Shown piece after piece: positions 8,150 to 18,812 of a DNA stretch of 64,000 nt. Source of the stretch: Streptomyces glomeratus (GTDB taxonomy: Bacteria > Actinomycetota > Actinomycetes > Streptomycetales > Streptomycetaceae); assembly GCF_021462825.1 (NCBI RefSeq), contig NZ_JAKEEB010000014.1:62001-126000 (forward strand), written 5' to 3'. The notes below the pieces were generated by a model. It ran no database searches. It was not told the origin of the DNA and saw only the letters and a program-made list of their open reading frames with translations. Made by a program: the position numbers and the translations under genes. Each line of letters starts with the position of its first letter. The stretch's first letter is position 1.

Positions 8150-8488
8150 ATGAGCCAGTCTTCCGCCGCTCCGGTCGTCGAGCGGGCAGACGCCAGGAAC
8201 CGCTACGAAATCCTGGTCGACGGCGAGCGCGCCGGTCTGACCGCGTACCGCGACCGCGGCGACCAGCGCGTCTTCTACCACACGGAGGTCGACAAGGAGT
8301 TTGCCGGACAGGGCCTGGCCTCCCGGCTGGTCCAGGAGGCGCTCACCGATGTGCGTGCCCAGGGCAAGCGCATCGTTCCGGTCTGCCCGTACGTGGCGAA
8401 GTTCCTGGAGAGGCATGAGGGGTTCGCCGACATCACCGACCCGGTGACCCCCGAGATCCTCACCTGGCTGGACACGGAACTCGGCTGA
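8150..8488 (+). CDS. GNAT family N-acetyltransferase (COG2388/YidJ-like)
   Basis: 112 residues, the short GNAT type. The acetyl-CoA loop appears as EFAGQGLASRLVQEAL, and VCPYVAKFLERHEGF is the characteristic C-terminal motif of this subfamily. GAAAGG precedes the ATG at 8150 by seven bases. It follows the pirin gene closely on the same strand. Members of this group are small single-domain proteins with unknown acceptors. Confidence 0.85.
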   Translation: MSQSSAAPVVERADARNRYEILVDGERAGLTAYRDRGDQRVFYHTEVDKEFAGQGLASRLVQEALTDVRAQGKRIVPVCPYVAKFLERHEGFADITDPVTPEILTWLDTELG

Positions 8489-8664
8489 CCGTCCGCACCA
8501 CTCGCGGCCCGCCCGCCGCAGGCCGGTAGGGCCGCCGTGATGACGGTGCCCTCATCACGTTCCAGTCGGCACGGATGTCAGACACCGGCCAGGTGCATGG
8601 TCAGTCACTCACCAGATCGAGTGGCCGACGGGTGGAGACGCCCCGCCGGGTCTCGTCCCCGCGG

Positions 8665-9243
8665 TCAGTAGTGGGTGATCCCTGCCGTCAGGGTCCGCGT
8701 CCAGGGGGCCTCCACCTCGTCGGCCCCCATCGAGACGATCAGATGGCACAGCATGCCCACGGCGAAGAAGGTCTGGATCTGCTCCTCGCTGCCGCCCGAC
8801 GCGCCGCGGACGTACTCCACCAGCCGGGCGTAACCCTGCCGGACGGCCTCGCGCACCGCGGGTTCCGAGACGGCCGCCGCCTGGGCGTGCAACTGGATCA
8901 GCATCAGGTCGTTGTTGCTGATCAGCTTGGCGTAGGCGTCCCCCATGGCGGTCAGCACCACCTCGGGGGAGCCGCCCCTGGCCTCGGCGGCCGCACGCTC
9001 GAGACTCGCCCTCACCTGTACGAAGCAGTGTTCGACCACGGCGACGAACAGCAGTTCCTTGTTGGGGAAGAGCCGGTAGACGTACGCCTGGGAGATGCCC
9101 GCCGCCTTGGCGACCTCGGCCGTGGTGGTGCCGAAGTAGCCGCGCGCGGCGAACGCCCCGATCGCGGTGCGCAGCACGGTCTCGCGGCGCTCTTCGGCGG
9201 TGGACAACTGGCGGGGGCGGTCCTTGTGCATGTGAGTACTCAA
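8665..9243 (-). CDS. TetR/AcrR family transcriptional regulator
   Basis: 192 residues. The HTH is TTTAEVAKAAGISQAYVYRLFPNKELLFVAVV near residues 40-70, followed by an all-helical ligand domain. The frame opens at TTG 9243, but ATG 9231 is in frame and follows a perfect palindrome TGAGTACTCA at 9233-9242, which resembles TetR-type operators; the shorter start is then more likely. Autoregulation is inferred from that site. No obvious target gene is adjacent: the neighbour is icd, facing the same way behind a strong terminator. Confidence 0.85.
   Translation of the reverse strand: MSTHMHKDRPRQLSTAEERRETVLRTAIGAFAARGYFGTTTAEVAKAAGISQAYVYRLFPNKELLFVAVVEHCFVQVRASLERAAAEARGGSPEVVLTAMGDAYAKLISNNDLMLIQLHAQAAAVSEPAVREAVRQGYARLVEYVRGASGGSEEQIQTFFAVGMLCHLIVSMGADEVEAPWTRTLTAGITHY
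9233..9242. promoter_or_regulatory. Palindrome at the TetR gene start
   Basis: TGAGTACTCA is a perfect 10-bp palindrome overlapping the most upstream possible start codon of the TetR gene. TetR family repressors often bind TGAGTACTCA-like sites in their own promoters, so autoregulation is the simplest reading. Confidence 0.45.
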
Positions 9244-9354
9244 TCAGTCACACCTGGGGCCGTCAAGGAACGGCCGGTGCTCCGGGCTGCAGCCCCCGGA
9301 CCACTCTTGACGCGGAGCGGCGCCGGATCGACACTCCGGTGCGGCCCGCACGGA

Positions 9355-9397
9355 CACGACCGCCCCGGCCGGATCGGATCCGGCCGGGGCGGTCGTG
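9355..9397. terminator. Strong hairpin downstream of icd
   Basis: A perfect 20-bp stem with a 3-nt CGG loop: CACGACCGCCCCGGCCGGAT and its exact complement. It lies 34 nt past the icd stop and before the TetR gene start region, so it should terminate icd transcription on the minus strand. Confidence 0.75.
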
Positions 9398-9430
9398 GTC
9401 ACGCCGGTGCGGGTGCCGCGCAAACCCCGC

Positions 9431-11650
<2,220 letters not shown>

Positions 11651-11809
11651 CGGGTGCTCCGCTCCACGTCTGCAACATTGCTCGACATCAAGATATCTCG
11701 TGTGCGCACCCCTCTCGACAGTGGCCCGCGCCACGGACGCCCCGAAGGGCCGCCCGGGCGCCCGGCCTCGCCTCCCGGCGTGGCGGAAGGCCCGACCGGG
11801 CAGGTCGCG

Positions 11810-12316
11810 TCACGTCCGGTCCTCCCGCGCCGAGCCGGGGCCGGCGCCCCATGCGTCCGCCATCTCCCGCTCGATCCAGCGGCAGATCACCTCCACCACA
11901 TAGGCGCGCTCCGCACGGCTCAGCTCCCGCCCCTTCGGGATCTCGTGCCAGCGCTGCAGGCAGGTACGGCAGCATGTCGCGGTCGCGTGCTGGGCGACGA
12001 AGACCGGATGGCCCCGGTAGGGGGTCTGCTTCCCGTCCTTGTACGGCTCCGCCGGTGCCAGCCGCTTGGCGATGAGGTCGTACGCGTGCCACCGGAGAGT
12101 GGAGGGGCCGCTCAGCTCGGCGGTCGCCCGGTCGCGGCCGCGCAGATGGAACTTGGCGCGGAAGGGATGGCGCGCGATCCGGTCCAGCCGCTGGTCGAGC
12201 GACCGGTCCATCGGGCCTGGAGCGTCGGGCGTCGGGGGTCCGGGAGCCGGGGGCTGGGGCGTCGGGGGTCCGGGAGCCGGGGGCTCGGGCGTCGGGGATT
12301 CGGGGGAGGCGTTCAT
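11810..12316 (-). CDS. DUF4186 domain-containing protein with proline-rich N-terminus
   Basis: 168 residues. From about residue 36 it follows the DUF4186 pattern: FRAKFHLRGRD, then TLRWHAYDLIAKRLAPAEP, DGKQTPYRGHPVFVAQHATATCC and WHEIPKGRELS. The closely spaced CCRTC cysteines may bind metal. Function unknown. The first 36 residues are TPEPPAPGP-type repeats encoded by two copies of a 30-bp DNA unit (12231-12290). The ATG at 12316 has AAGGAG only one base away, which is too close; ATG 12211 would give the domain without the repeats, so the start is uncertain. Confidence 0.8.
   Translation of the reverse strand: MNASPESPTPEPPAPGPPTPQPPAPGPPTPDAPGPMDRSLDQRLDRIARHPFRAKFHLRGRDRATAELSGPSTLRWHAYDLIAKRLAPAEPYKDGKQTPYRGHPVFVAQHATATCCRTCLQRWHEIPKGRELSRAERAYVVEVICRWIEREMADAWGAGPGSAREDRT
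12231..12290. repeat. Two tandem 30-bp units coding Pro-rich repeats
   Basis: Two nearly identical 30-bp units (one base different in the last ten), each beginning GTCGGGGGTCCGGGAGCCGG on the plus strand, plus a decayed partial third copy. They code the PTPxPPAPGP repeats at the DUF4186 protein's N-terminus. Confidence 0.85.
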
Positions 12317-12385
12317 GCTCCTTCGAGCTTATGACCGCCGGACCGGCCCGTGCCGGTCCGGCGAGACCCCTCGTCGGCCCGAGGG

Positions 12386-12442
12386 CCAGGGGGCGTCCCG
12401 ACGGCTAGGGGGCGTCCCGACGGCCAGGGGGCGTCCCGAGGG
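12386..12442. repeat. Three tandem 19-bp units after the mscS stop codon
   Basis: Units at 12386, 12405 and 12424, each of the form CYAGGGGGCGTCCCGASGG, differ at only one or two bases. They end exactly at the stop codon of the minus-strand mechanosensitive channel gene, whose last codons resemble a decayed fourth unit. They lie in the 3-prime untranslated region and are most simply slipped-strand duplications; a role in RNA stability is possible but unproven. Confidence 0.85.
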
Positions 12443-13540
12443 TCAGGCGGTGTCCCTGCCGCCGTGCTCGATCACCACGTCGTCGCCGGTGCGAGGCGGC
12501 GGTATGGCGGCCGAGCCCTGGTGCAGCGCCACCGTCCGCGTCGGTGCCGGGATGCGGATCCCCTCGGCCCGGTACCGCTTGTGCAGGCGCTTGATGAACT
12601 CGTGCTTGATCCGGTACTGGTCGCTGAACTCGCCGACGCCCAGGATCACCGTGAAGCCGATCCGGGAGTCGCCGAACGTGTGGAAGCGGACCGCCGGTTC
12701 GTGGTCCGGGACGGCTCCCGTGATCTCCGTCATCACCTCGGCGACGACCTCGGTGGTCACCTTCTCCACATGCTCCAGGTCACTGTCGTAACCGACCCCC
12801 ACCTGGACCAGCACGGTCAACTGCTGCTCGGGACGGGTGTAGTTGATCATATTGGTCTTGGCGAGCTGCCCGTTGGGGATGACGACCAGGTTGTTGGAGA
12901 GCTGGCGGACGGTGGTCTGCCGCCAGTTGATGTCGACGACATAGCCCTCCTCGCCGCTGCTCAGCCGGATGTAGTCACCCGGCTGAACGGTCTTGGAGGC
13001 GAGGATGTGGACGCCCGCGAACAGGTTCGCGAGGGTGTCCTGAAGGGCGAGGGCGACGGCCAGACCGCCCACACCCAGGGCGGTGAGCAGCGGCGCTATG
13101 GAGATGCCCAGCGTCTGCAGCGTCACCAGGAAACCGAGGGCCAGTACCACGACCCGGGTGATGTTGACGAAGATCGTGGCCGACCCGGCGACCCCGGACC
13201 GGGACTGGGTGACCGTCCGCACCAGACCCGCGATGACCCGGGCGGCCGTCAGCGTCACGACAAAGATGAGCAGCACACTCAGGGTCTGGTTGACATGGTG
13301 CTGCACCGTCCGGGTGAGCGGCAGCACCGCCGCCGCGGAGGCCGCGCCGCCGGTGATGGCCGACCAGGGCACCACGGTGCGCAGCGCGTCCACGATCACG
13401 TCGTCGCCGCTCCACCGGGTACGGCTCGCGTGCCGGCCCAGCCAGCGCAGCAGCATGCGCAGCAGGAAGGCCGCCAGCAGGCCCGCGGCCAGGGCGATTC
13501 CGGCGAGGATCAGGTCGTCGAGGGTGAGCGCGCGGTTCAC
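12443..13540 (-). CDS. MscS-type mechanosensitive ion channel family protein
   Basis: 365 residues. Four hydrophobic segments precede the pore helix: the stretch ALGVGGLAVALALQDTLANLFAGV is the glycine/alanine-rich TM3 of MscS, followed by the beta domain VQPGDYIRLSSGEEGYVVDINWRQTTVR and the conserved VIPNGQLAKTNMINYT. Such channels open on membrane tension to release solutes. The GTG at 13540 follows GGGAGGTGACCG, an excellent ribosome site. The gene stands alone, with tandem repeats directly after its stop. Confidence 0.92.
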   Translation of the reverse strand: MNRALTLDDLILAGIALAAGLLAAFLLRMLLRWLGRHASRTRWSGDDVIVDALRTVVPWSAITGGAASAAAVLPLTRTVQHHVNQTLSVLLIFVVTLTAARVIAGLVRTVTQSRSGVAGSATIFVNITRVVVLALGFLVTLQTLGISIAPLLTALGVGGLAVALALQDTLANLFAGVHILASKTVQPGDYIRLSSGEEGYVVDINWRQTTVRQLSNNLVVIPNGQLAKTNMINYTRPEQQLTVLVQVGVGYDSDLEHVEKVTTEVVAEVMTEITGAVPDHEPAVRFHTFGDSRIGFTVILGVGEFSDQYRIKHEFIKRLHKRYRAEGIRIPAPTRTVALHQGSAAIPPPRTGDDVVIEHGGRDTA

Positions 13541-13755
13541 CGGTCACCTCCCGCGCCGAAGAGAGGGCCCCAGGGCCGGATGTGAGGAGTCGTCACTTGC
13601 CACCTGCTCGTATCACGGGATGCACGATCACGCCCGGAACGGTGTCGGTCGTCCGGAGCGAGGATTCATCCTGCCGTATGACGGCGTCAGACCGTGAAAG
13701 GGGCGTCGTGGACCAGCCGTTGACCGCGGGGCGGCGTCCGTCGGCCCGCGCGCGG

Positions 13756-14520
13756 TCACAGGTCCGTGAACGACCCGTGCCGCCCGGCCCCGGACGCGAA
13801 GCGGCCCGCACCTTCCAGACCCTCCGCCAGGACATCCATGCCGTACCGGAGTTCGCCCCGCAGTGCCGCCTGCTCGTCCAGCCCCTCCTGGTCGAGGACC
13901 GAGGCGCGGTCGCCGCGCAGGCACGCCTGCGGAAAGCGGGCGATCTCGGCGGCCAGTTCCTCCGCCTCGGCGCGAGCGCGGCCGGTCGGCACGACGCGGT
14001 TGGCGAGCCCCATCCCATGGGCCTCCCCGGCCGGGACCGGACGGCCGGTGAGGATCATGTCCAGCGCACGGCTGGTGCCGATCAGCCGCGGCAGCCGTAC
14101 CGTGCCGCCGTCGATGAGCGGTACGCCCCAGCGGCGGCAGAAGACACCGAACACCGCGTCCTCCTCGGCGACCCGCAGATCGCACCAGAGCGCCAGCTCC
14201 AGACCCCCGGCCACCGCATGCCCGGCGACCGCCGCGATCACCGGCTTGGACAGCCGCAGCCGGGTCGGCCCCATCGGCCCGTCGCCGTCCTGGGCCACCC
14301 GGTTGCCGCGCTCGGTCCCGACCGCCTTCAGATCGGCGCCCGCGCAGAACGTCCCGCCCTCGCCCCACAGCACCGCCACGCGCGCCGAGGGGTCCGCCTC
14401 GAACGCCCGGAAGGCGTCGGCGAGCGCGGCGGCGGTCGGCCCGTCCACCGCGTTACGGGCCTCGGGGCGGGAGAGGACGACGGTGGTGACATACCCCTGA
14501 CGTTCGATCCGGACCGGCAT
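13756..14520 (-). CDS. Crotonase/enoyl-CoA hydratase family protein
   Basis: 254 residues. The oxyanion-hole elements are visible: GTFCAGADLKAVG (first) and AAVAGHAVAGGLELALWCDLRVA (second). The catalytic glutamates of hydratases are not obvious, so hydratase, isomerase or another crotonase reaction is possible. It carries RPEARNAVDGPT near the N-terminus, the usual substrate-binding motif. No fatty-acid oxidation partner is adjacent; the flanking genes are membrane proteins. ATG 14520 follows AGGAGG closely. Confidence 0.88.
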   Translation of the reverse strand: MPVRIERQGYVTTVVLSRPEARNAVDGPTAAALADAFRAFEADPSARVAVLWGEGGTFCAGADLKAVGTERGNRVAQDGDGPMGPTRLRLSKPVIAAVAGHAVAGGLELALWCDLRVAEEDAVFGVFCRRWGVPLIDGGTVRLPRLIGTSRALDMILTGRPVPAGEAHGMGLANRVVPTGRARAEAEELAAEIARFPQACLRGDRASVLDQEGLDEQAALRGELRYGMDVLAEGLEGAGRFASGAGRHGSFTDL

Positions 14521-14629
14521 CGGGCTGCCTCCTTCACGGGCGGGGAAGGGCTGACCCCGCGAGGTTACTCCCCGGTACGGCCGCTGCCGCCGTCCGGTGG
14601 GGAACCGTAGACGCGGTCGCAGGCCCCGG

Positions 14630-15592
14630 TCAGATCACTTTCAGCCGCACCAGCGCCCCCAGCGTCAGTGCACCCGGCAGCAGCGGCAGCCACACCGTGA
14701 TGATCCGGTACGCCAGGACCACCGCCGTCGCCACGGCCACCGGACCGCCGGCCGCCACCAGGGCGACTATCAGCGCCGCCTCCACCGAGCCGATCCCGCC
14801 CGGGGTGGGCACGGCGGCCACCGCGAGGGTCGCCGCCAGATACGCGACCGCCATGTGCACGGGCGGCACCGGAAGCGACAGCGCCCGGCCCACCGCGGCC
14901 AGCCCGGCCGCCTGAAGCGCGGGGAACGCCAGCGAGCCACCCCACAAGGCGAGCGCGCGGGCGGGGCGGGTGTGCACCGAGCGGGCCTCGCCGAGCGCCG
15001 TGCGCACGAACGAGATCACGGCCGTGCGCAGCCGCCGCACCGCCAGGACAACCGCCACCGCGATGCACACCGCCCCGGCCACCGCGAGCAGGAGCGGGCC
15101 CGCCGCCGCGGCGGGGACGAGAGAGCCGACGTGGAGCGCGTCCGGGAACGTGATCAGCAGGACCAGCAGCAGAGCGACCCGGGTGATCGCCTCTGCGAGC
15201 ATGTACAGCGCAAGCGCCGCGGACGAGCGTGCGAGCGGCACCCCGCACACCGTCATGAAGCGCAGATTGACCGCGCTCGCGCCGAGCCCGGTCGGCAGCA
15301 GGTGATTGGCCGCGCCCGCCGCGAACTGCGTGGCCAGCAGCCGCCGCAGCGGCAGCCGTTGCACCACTGCGCCCTGCCGGGTCACGGCGGCCGCGACCCA
15401 GGTCAGACAGGTCGCACCGGCCGCGGCCACCAGCCAGGGCCACTCGGCCGACCGCAGATGGCCGAAGCCCTCCGCCAGCACGGACCGGTGCTCCGCCGCG
15501 ACCACGAGCACGAGGACGAGCGGGAGCAGGCACAGGAGCTGGCGGACCGGAACACGTCTGGGGAGTCCCTGAGGGAGACGTACGGCAGTCAC
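14630..15592 (-). CDS. Lysylphosphatidylglycerol synthase-type/UPF0104 integral membrane protein
   Basis: 320 residues with about eight hydrophobic helices, matching the LPG synthase transmembrane domain (UPF0104): QFAAGAANHLLPTGLGASAVNLRFM is the family's GxxxxxxPxGxG stretch, and AVPTPGGIGSVEAALIVAL the second. No soluble synthase domain is attached, so it could flip lipids or simply be a membrane homologue. I start it at GTG 15592 (VTAVRLPQGLPRR); upstream the frame continues without conservation into the divergent ABC gene. Divergent from the ABC transporter at 15740. Confidence 0.85.
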   Translation of the reverse strand: MTAVRLPQGLPRRVPVRQLLCLLPLVLVLVVAAEHRSVLAEGFGHLRSAEWPWLVAAAGATCLTWVAAAVTRQGAVVQRLPLRRLLATQFAAGAANHLLPTGLGASAVNLRFMTVCGVPLARSSAALALYMLAEAITRVALLLVLLITFPDALHVGSLVPAAAAGPLLLAVAGAVCIAVAVVLAVRRLRTAVISFVRTALGEARSVHTRPARALALWGGSLAFPALQAAGLAAVGRALSLPVPPVHMAVAYLAATLAVAAVPTPGGIGSVEAALIVALVAAGGPVAVATAVVLAYRIITVWLPLLPGALTLGALVRLKVI

Positions 15593-15739
15593 ATCGGCAG
15601 AGGCTTTCCGCGCCGCACCAACACGAGGTTGCGTACGCGCAGACGGAGGCTGACACGCCGGGCAAGGCACGCCAGCGCCCGCGCAGCAGTGGCCGCGCAG
15701 GCCGACCGCGACGGCGCTCGACGTTCTACCGTCGATTTC

Positions 15740-17665
15740 ATGAGCATGGAGACCACCGCCTGGCACCAGCTGCACAGTGTCATGACGGCACAGCGGGAAC
15801 ACCGGCCCCTCGCCCGTGCGACGCTGCGCCGCATCGGGGCCTTCGCCCGCCCGCACCGCCGGCGCATCGCGGAGTTCGTCGTGGTCAGTGTGGTGACCGC
15901 ACTGCTCGCCGTCGCGACCCCCGTACTCGCCGGCCGCGTCGTCGACGCGATCGTGTCGCACGGCGACCGGAGCAGGGTCGTGGGCCTGTCGTTGCTGATC
16001 GCCGTGATCGCGCTCGCGGAGGCGGCGCTCGGGCTCCTCGGCCGCCGGCTGTCGGCCACCCTCGGGGAGGGCCTCATCCTCGATCTGCGGACGGCTGTGT
16101 TCGATCATGTGCAGCGCATGCCCGTCGCGTTCTTCACACGCACCCGTACGGGAGCGCTCGTCAGCCGTCTCAACAACGACGTCATCGGCGCCCAGCGCGC
16201 CTTCAGCAACACCCTGTCCGGGGTGGTCGGCAACCTCGTCACGCTGCTGCTCACCCTGGCCGTGATGATCACGCTGTCCTGGCAGGTCACCTTGCTGGCC
16301 CTGGCGCTGCTGCCGGTCTTCGTGGTGCCGGCGCGGCGGATGGGCAGCCGTATGGCACGGCTCCAGCGGGAGGCCGCCGACCTCAACGCCGCGATGGGGA
16401 CCCGGATGACCGAGCGCTTCTCCGCGCCCGGCGCCACCCTCGTCAAGCTGTTCGGGCGTCCGGAGGAGGAGTCCGCCGAGTTCGCGGCGCGGGCCCGGCG
16501 GGTGCGGGACATCGGGGTGCGGACGGCGATGGCACAGTCCGCGTTCCTCACCGCCCTGACCCTCGTCTCCGCCCTGGCGCTCGCCCTGGTGTACGGCCTC
16601 GGCGGCTGGTTCGCCCTGCGCGGCACCCTGGAGCCCGGCTCCGTGGTCTCGCTGGCCCTGCTGCTCACCCGGCTCTACGCGCCGCTCACCTCCCTCGCAG
16701 GCGCCCGGGTCGAGGTGATGAGCGCCCTGGTGAGCTTCGAGCGCGTCTTCGAGGTGCTCGACCTCAGACCGCTGATCGAGGAGAAGCCGGGCGCGCGGAG
16801 TGTCCCCGACGGGCCGGTGTCCGTGGAGTTCGACAACGTCCGCTTCGGCTACCCGGCCGCCGACCGGGTCTCCCTCGCCTCACTGGAGGAAGTGGCGACC
16901 CTGGACGCCCGCGGCGGAGCCGGGATCCTGAACGGGATCTCCTTCCGCGCCGAGCCGGGCCGGACGGTCGCGCTCGTCGGCTCCTCGGGTGCGGGCAAGT
17001 CCACCATCGCCGCTCTGCTGCCGCGGCTGTACGACGTCGACGAAGGCGCCGTGCGCGTCGGCGGGATCGACGTCCGCGAGCTGAGCGCGGCGTCCCTGCG
17101 CGAGACGCTCGGCATGGTGACGCAGGACGGCCACCTCTTCCACGACACGGTACGGGCCAATCTGCTGCTCGCCCGCGCGGACGCTACCGAGGAGGACCTG
17201 TGGGAGGTGCTGCGCCGGGCCCGTCTCGACGACCTCGTCCGTTCCCTGCCCGACGGCCTCGACACGGTCGTCGGTGAGCGCGGCTACCGCCTGTCCGGCG
17301 GCGAACGCCAGCGGATGACGATCGCGCGCCTGCTCCTGGCCCGTCAGCGCGTCGTCATCCTCGACGAGGCCACCGCCCATCTCGACAGCACCTCGGAGGC
17401 GGCCGTCCAGGAGGCCCTGACGGAAGCCCTGGAGGGCCGAACCGCCGTCGTCATCGCCCACCGTCTGTCCACCGTACGGGCCGCCGACGTCATCCTCGTC
17501 GTGGAGTCCGGCCGGATCGTGGAGCGGGGCACCCACGAGGAGCTGCTGGCCGCGGACGGACGGTATGCCGAGCTGTACCGGACCCAGTTCGAGAAGGCGC
17601 GGGTGTCGTCGCCGGCGACGGAGGACGAGACCCTGGCCCAGCCCGGGACGGAGGCCCTGACGTAG
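15740..17665 (+). CDS. ABC exporter, fused permease and ATPase
   Basis: 641 residues. Residues about 35-340 form the six-helix ABC transporter type 1 membrane domain; the ATPase follows with Walker A GSSGAGKST, the signature LSGGERQR, Walker B VVILDEAT and the switch His in VIAHRLS. It works as a homo- or heterodimer exporting an unknown substrate. A short insertion (RVSLASLEEVATLDARGGAG) lies between the A-loop strand and Walker A. There is no Shine-Dalgarno site, so it may be translated from a leaderless or short-leader transcript. The gene diverges from the UPF0104 gene. Confidence 0.93.
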   Translation: MSMETTAWHQLHSVMTAQREHRPLARATLRRIGAFARPHRRRIAEFVVVSVVTALLAVATPVLAGRVVDAIVSHGDRSRVVGLSLLIAVIALAEAALGLLGRRLSATLGEGLILDLRTAVFDHVQRMPVAFFTRTRTGALVSRLNNDVIGAQRAFSNTLSGVVGNLVTLLLTLAVMITLSWQVTLLALALLPVFVVPARRMGSRMARLQREAADLNAAMGTRMTERFSAPGATLVKLFGRPEEESAEFAARARRVRDIGVRTAMAQSAFLTALTLVSALALALVYGLGGWFALRGTLEPGSVVSLALLLTRLYAPLTSLAGARVEVMSALVSFERVFEVLDLRPLIEEKPGARSVPDGPVSVEFDNVRFGYPAADRVSLASLEEVATLDARGGAGILNGISFRAEPGRTVALVGSSGAGKSTIAALLPRLYDVDEGAVRVGGIDVRELSAASLRETLGMVTQDGHLFHDTVRANLLLARADATEEDLWEVLRRARLDDLVRSLPDGLDTVVGERGYRLSGGERQRMTIARLLLARQRVVILDEATAHLDSTSEAAVQEALTEALEGRTAVVIAHRLSTVRAADVILVVESGRIVERGTHEELLAADGRYAELYRTQFEKARVSSPATEDETLAQPGTEALT

Positions 17666-17868
17666 GCCGTCGTGCCCCGCGGGACCTTCCGGCAGCAGAC
17701 GTAGGGCCCCGGCGTCCCCTCGCCCGACGGCACGGCGCCGCCGGTCCCGGCTGTGCGGAAGAGCCGTGTGCCGGGCGCCCCGGCCCCTCCTCCCTACGCT
17801 CACCAGCACATGCCCCGCCCACGCAGCCGAGGCGCATGGCGTCGCGGTGCCTGGGCAGAACTCCCGGC

Positions 17869-18411
17869 ATGGAGACCCGAGGACCCTGGAGGCGGCACCA
17901 CCGGGAATCGCTGTGCACGACCGCCCGCCTCGTGGCGTACCAGGACGAGGTCACACAGCCCGACGGGAGCGCGGGCCGCTACGACTGGGTGCGGGTGCCC
18001 GACCAGGTGCGGGTCGCGGCGCTGGTCGAGGGACGCCTGCTGGTCGTCGAGCAGTACCACTACCTCGCCGGCACGATGTGGCAGCTGCCGGGCGGTGACC
18101 TGGGCCCGGAGGACCACGACAGCCGGGCGGCCGCCCGTCGCGAACTCGCCGAGGAGACCGGCTACCGCGAAGGCCGCTGGACTGCGCGGGGCGCCCTGCA
18201 TCCGCTGCCCGGGCTCACACCGGCCCGCGTCCACCTGTGGAGCGCCGAGGGCCTGACGCCGGGCGAGCCCGCACCGGAGCCCGGTGAGACGGGCCTGGAG
18301 GTACGCCACCTCCCGCTGGCCGAGGCGGTCAGGGCCGCCTGCGACGGCCGGATCGGCTGCGCCTCCAGCGCGGCCCTGGTGCTGGCCGTGGCGGCGGCAC
18401 ACGTCGGCTGA
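17869..18411 (+). CDS. NUDIX hydrolase, ADP-ribose pyrophosphatase-like
   Basis: 180 residues. The Nudix helix is present as AARRELAEETGY, preceded by QLPGGDLGPEDHD; the residue at the usual first Glu position reads His in the standard spacing, a mild deviation. The N-terminal WVRVPDQVRVAALVEGRLLVVEQYHY is typical of ADP-sugar pyrophosphatases. The substrate is probably a nucleoside diphosphate derivative. I take ATG 17869 as start; ATG 17836 adds an unconserved stretch. It ends just before a decayed region. Confidence 0.85.
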   Translation: METRGPWRRHHRESLCTTARLVAYQDEVTQPDGSAGRYDWVRVPDQVRVAALVEGRLLVVEQYHYLAGTMWQLPGGDLGPEDHDSRAAARRELAEETGYREGRWTARGALHPLPGLTPARVHLWSAEGLTPGEPAPEPGETGLEVRHLPLAEAVRAACDGRIGCASSAALVLAVAAAHVG

Positions 18412-18469
18412 CGGCCCGGGAGGAGGGGGCGAGACGGAGAGGACATGGTGGACCACGCTCCGGAACGGA

Positions 18470-18806
18470 GTGCGCGCCGAAGGCACGAGCATCAGCGACG
18501 ACCGGGAGGGTGTGGAGCGGCTCCTCGACCGTGAGCCGGACGCGCTGCTCCTCGCCGAGCAGGACGGCGGACTCGCCGGGACGGTGATCGCCGGCTTCGA
18601 CGGCTGGCGCTGCCATCCGTACCGGCTCGCGGCGCACCCGGACCGGCGACGGCACGGTATCGGCTCGGCCCTCCTGGCCGCGGCGGAGGAGCGGTTCGTA
18701 CGGCTCGGGGGGCGCCGCGGGGACGCGATGGTGCTGCTGCGCAACGAGACGGCCCAGCATGCGTGGCGGGCCGCCGGGTACGCGCCCGAGGAACACTGGC
18801 GCCGCT
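18470..18806 (+). pseudogene. GNAT acetyltransferase with missing N-terminus
   Basis: The reading AEGTSISDDREGVERLL, then LAGTVIAGFDGWR, then HPDRRRHGIGSALLAAAEERF (acetyl-CoA site) and WRAAGYAPEEHWRR is a GNAT acetyltransferase. The first strand and helix (about 30 residues) expected before EGTSISDD are absent, and the tail runs on into an unrelated frame. GTG 18470 could start a shortened product with GGAACGGA nearby, but I judge it a truncated gene. It sits directly before another broken gene. Confidence 0.65.
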
Positions 18807-18812
18807 CCGCAG

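Noticed and set aside
17666..17868. Terminator between the ABC exporter and Nudix genes
   Set aside because: No stem of more than six base pairs was evident; I do not call one.
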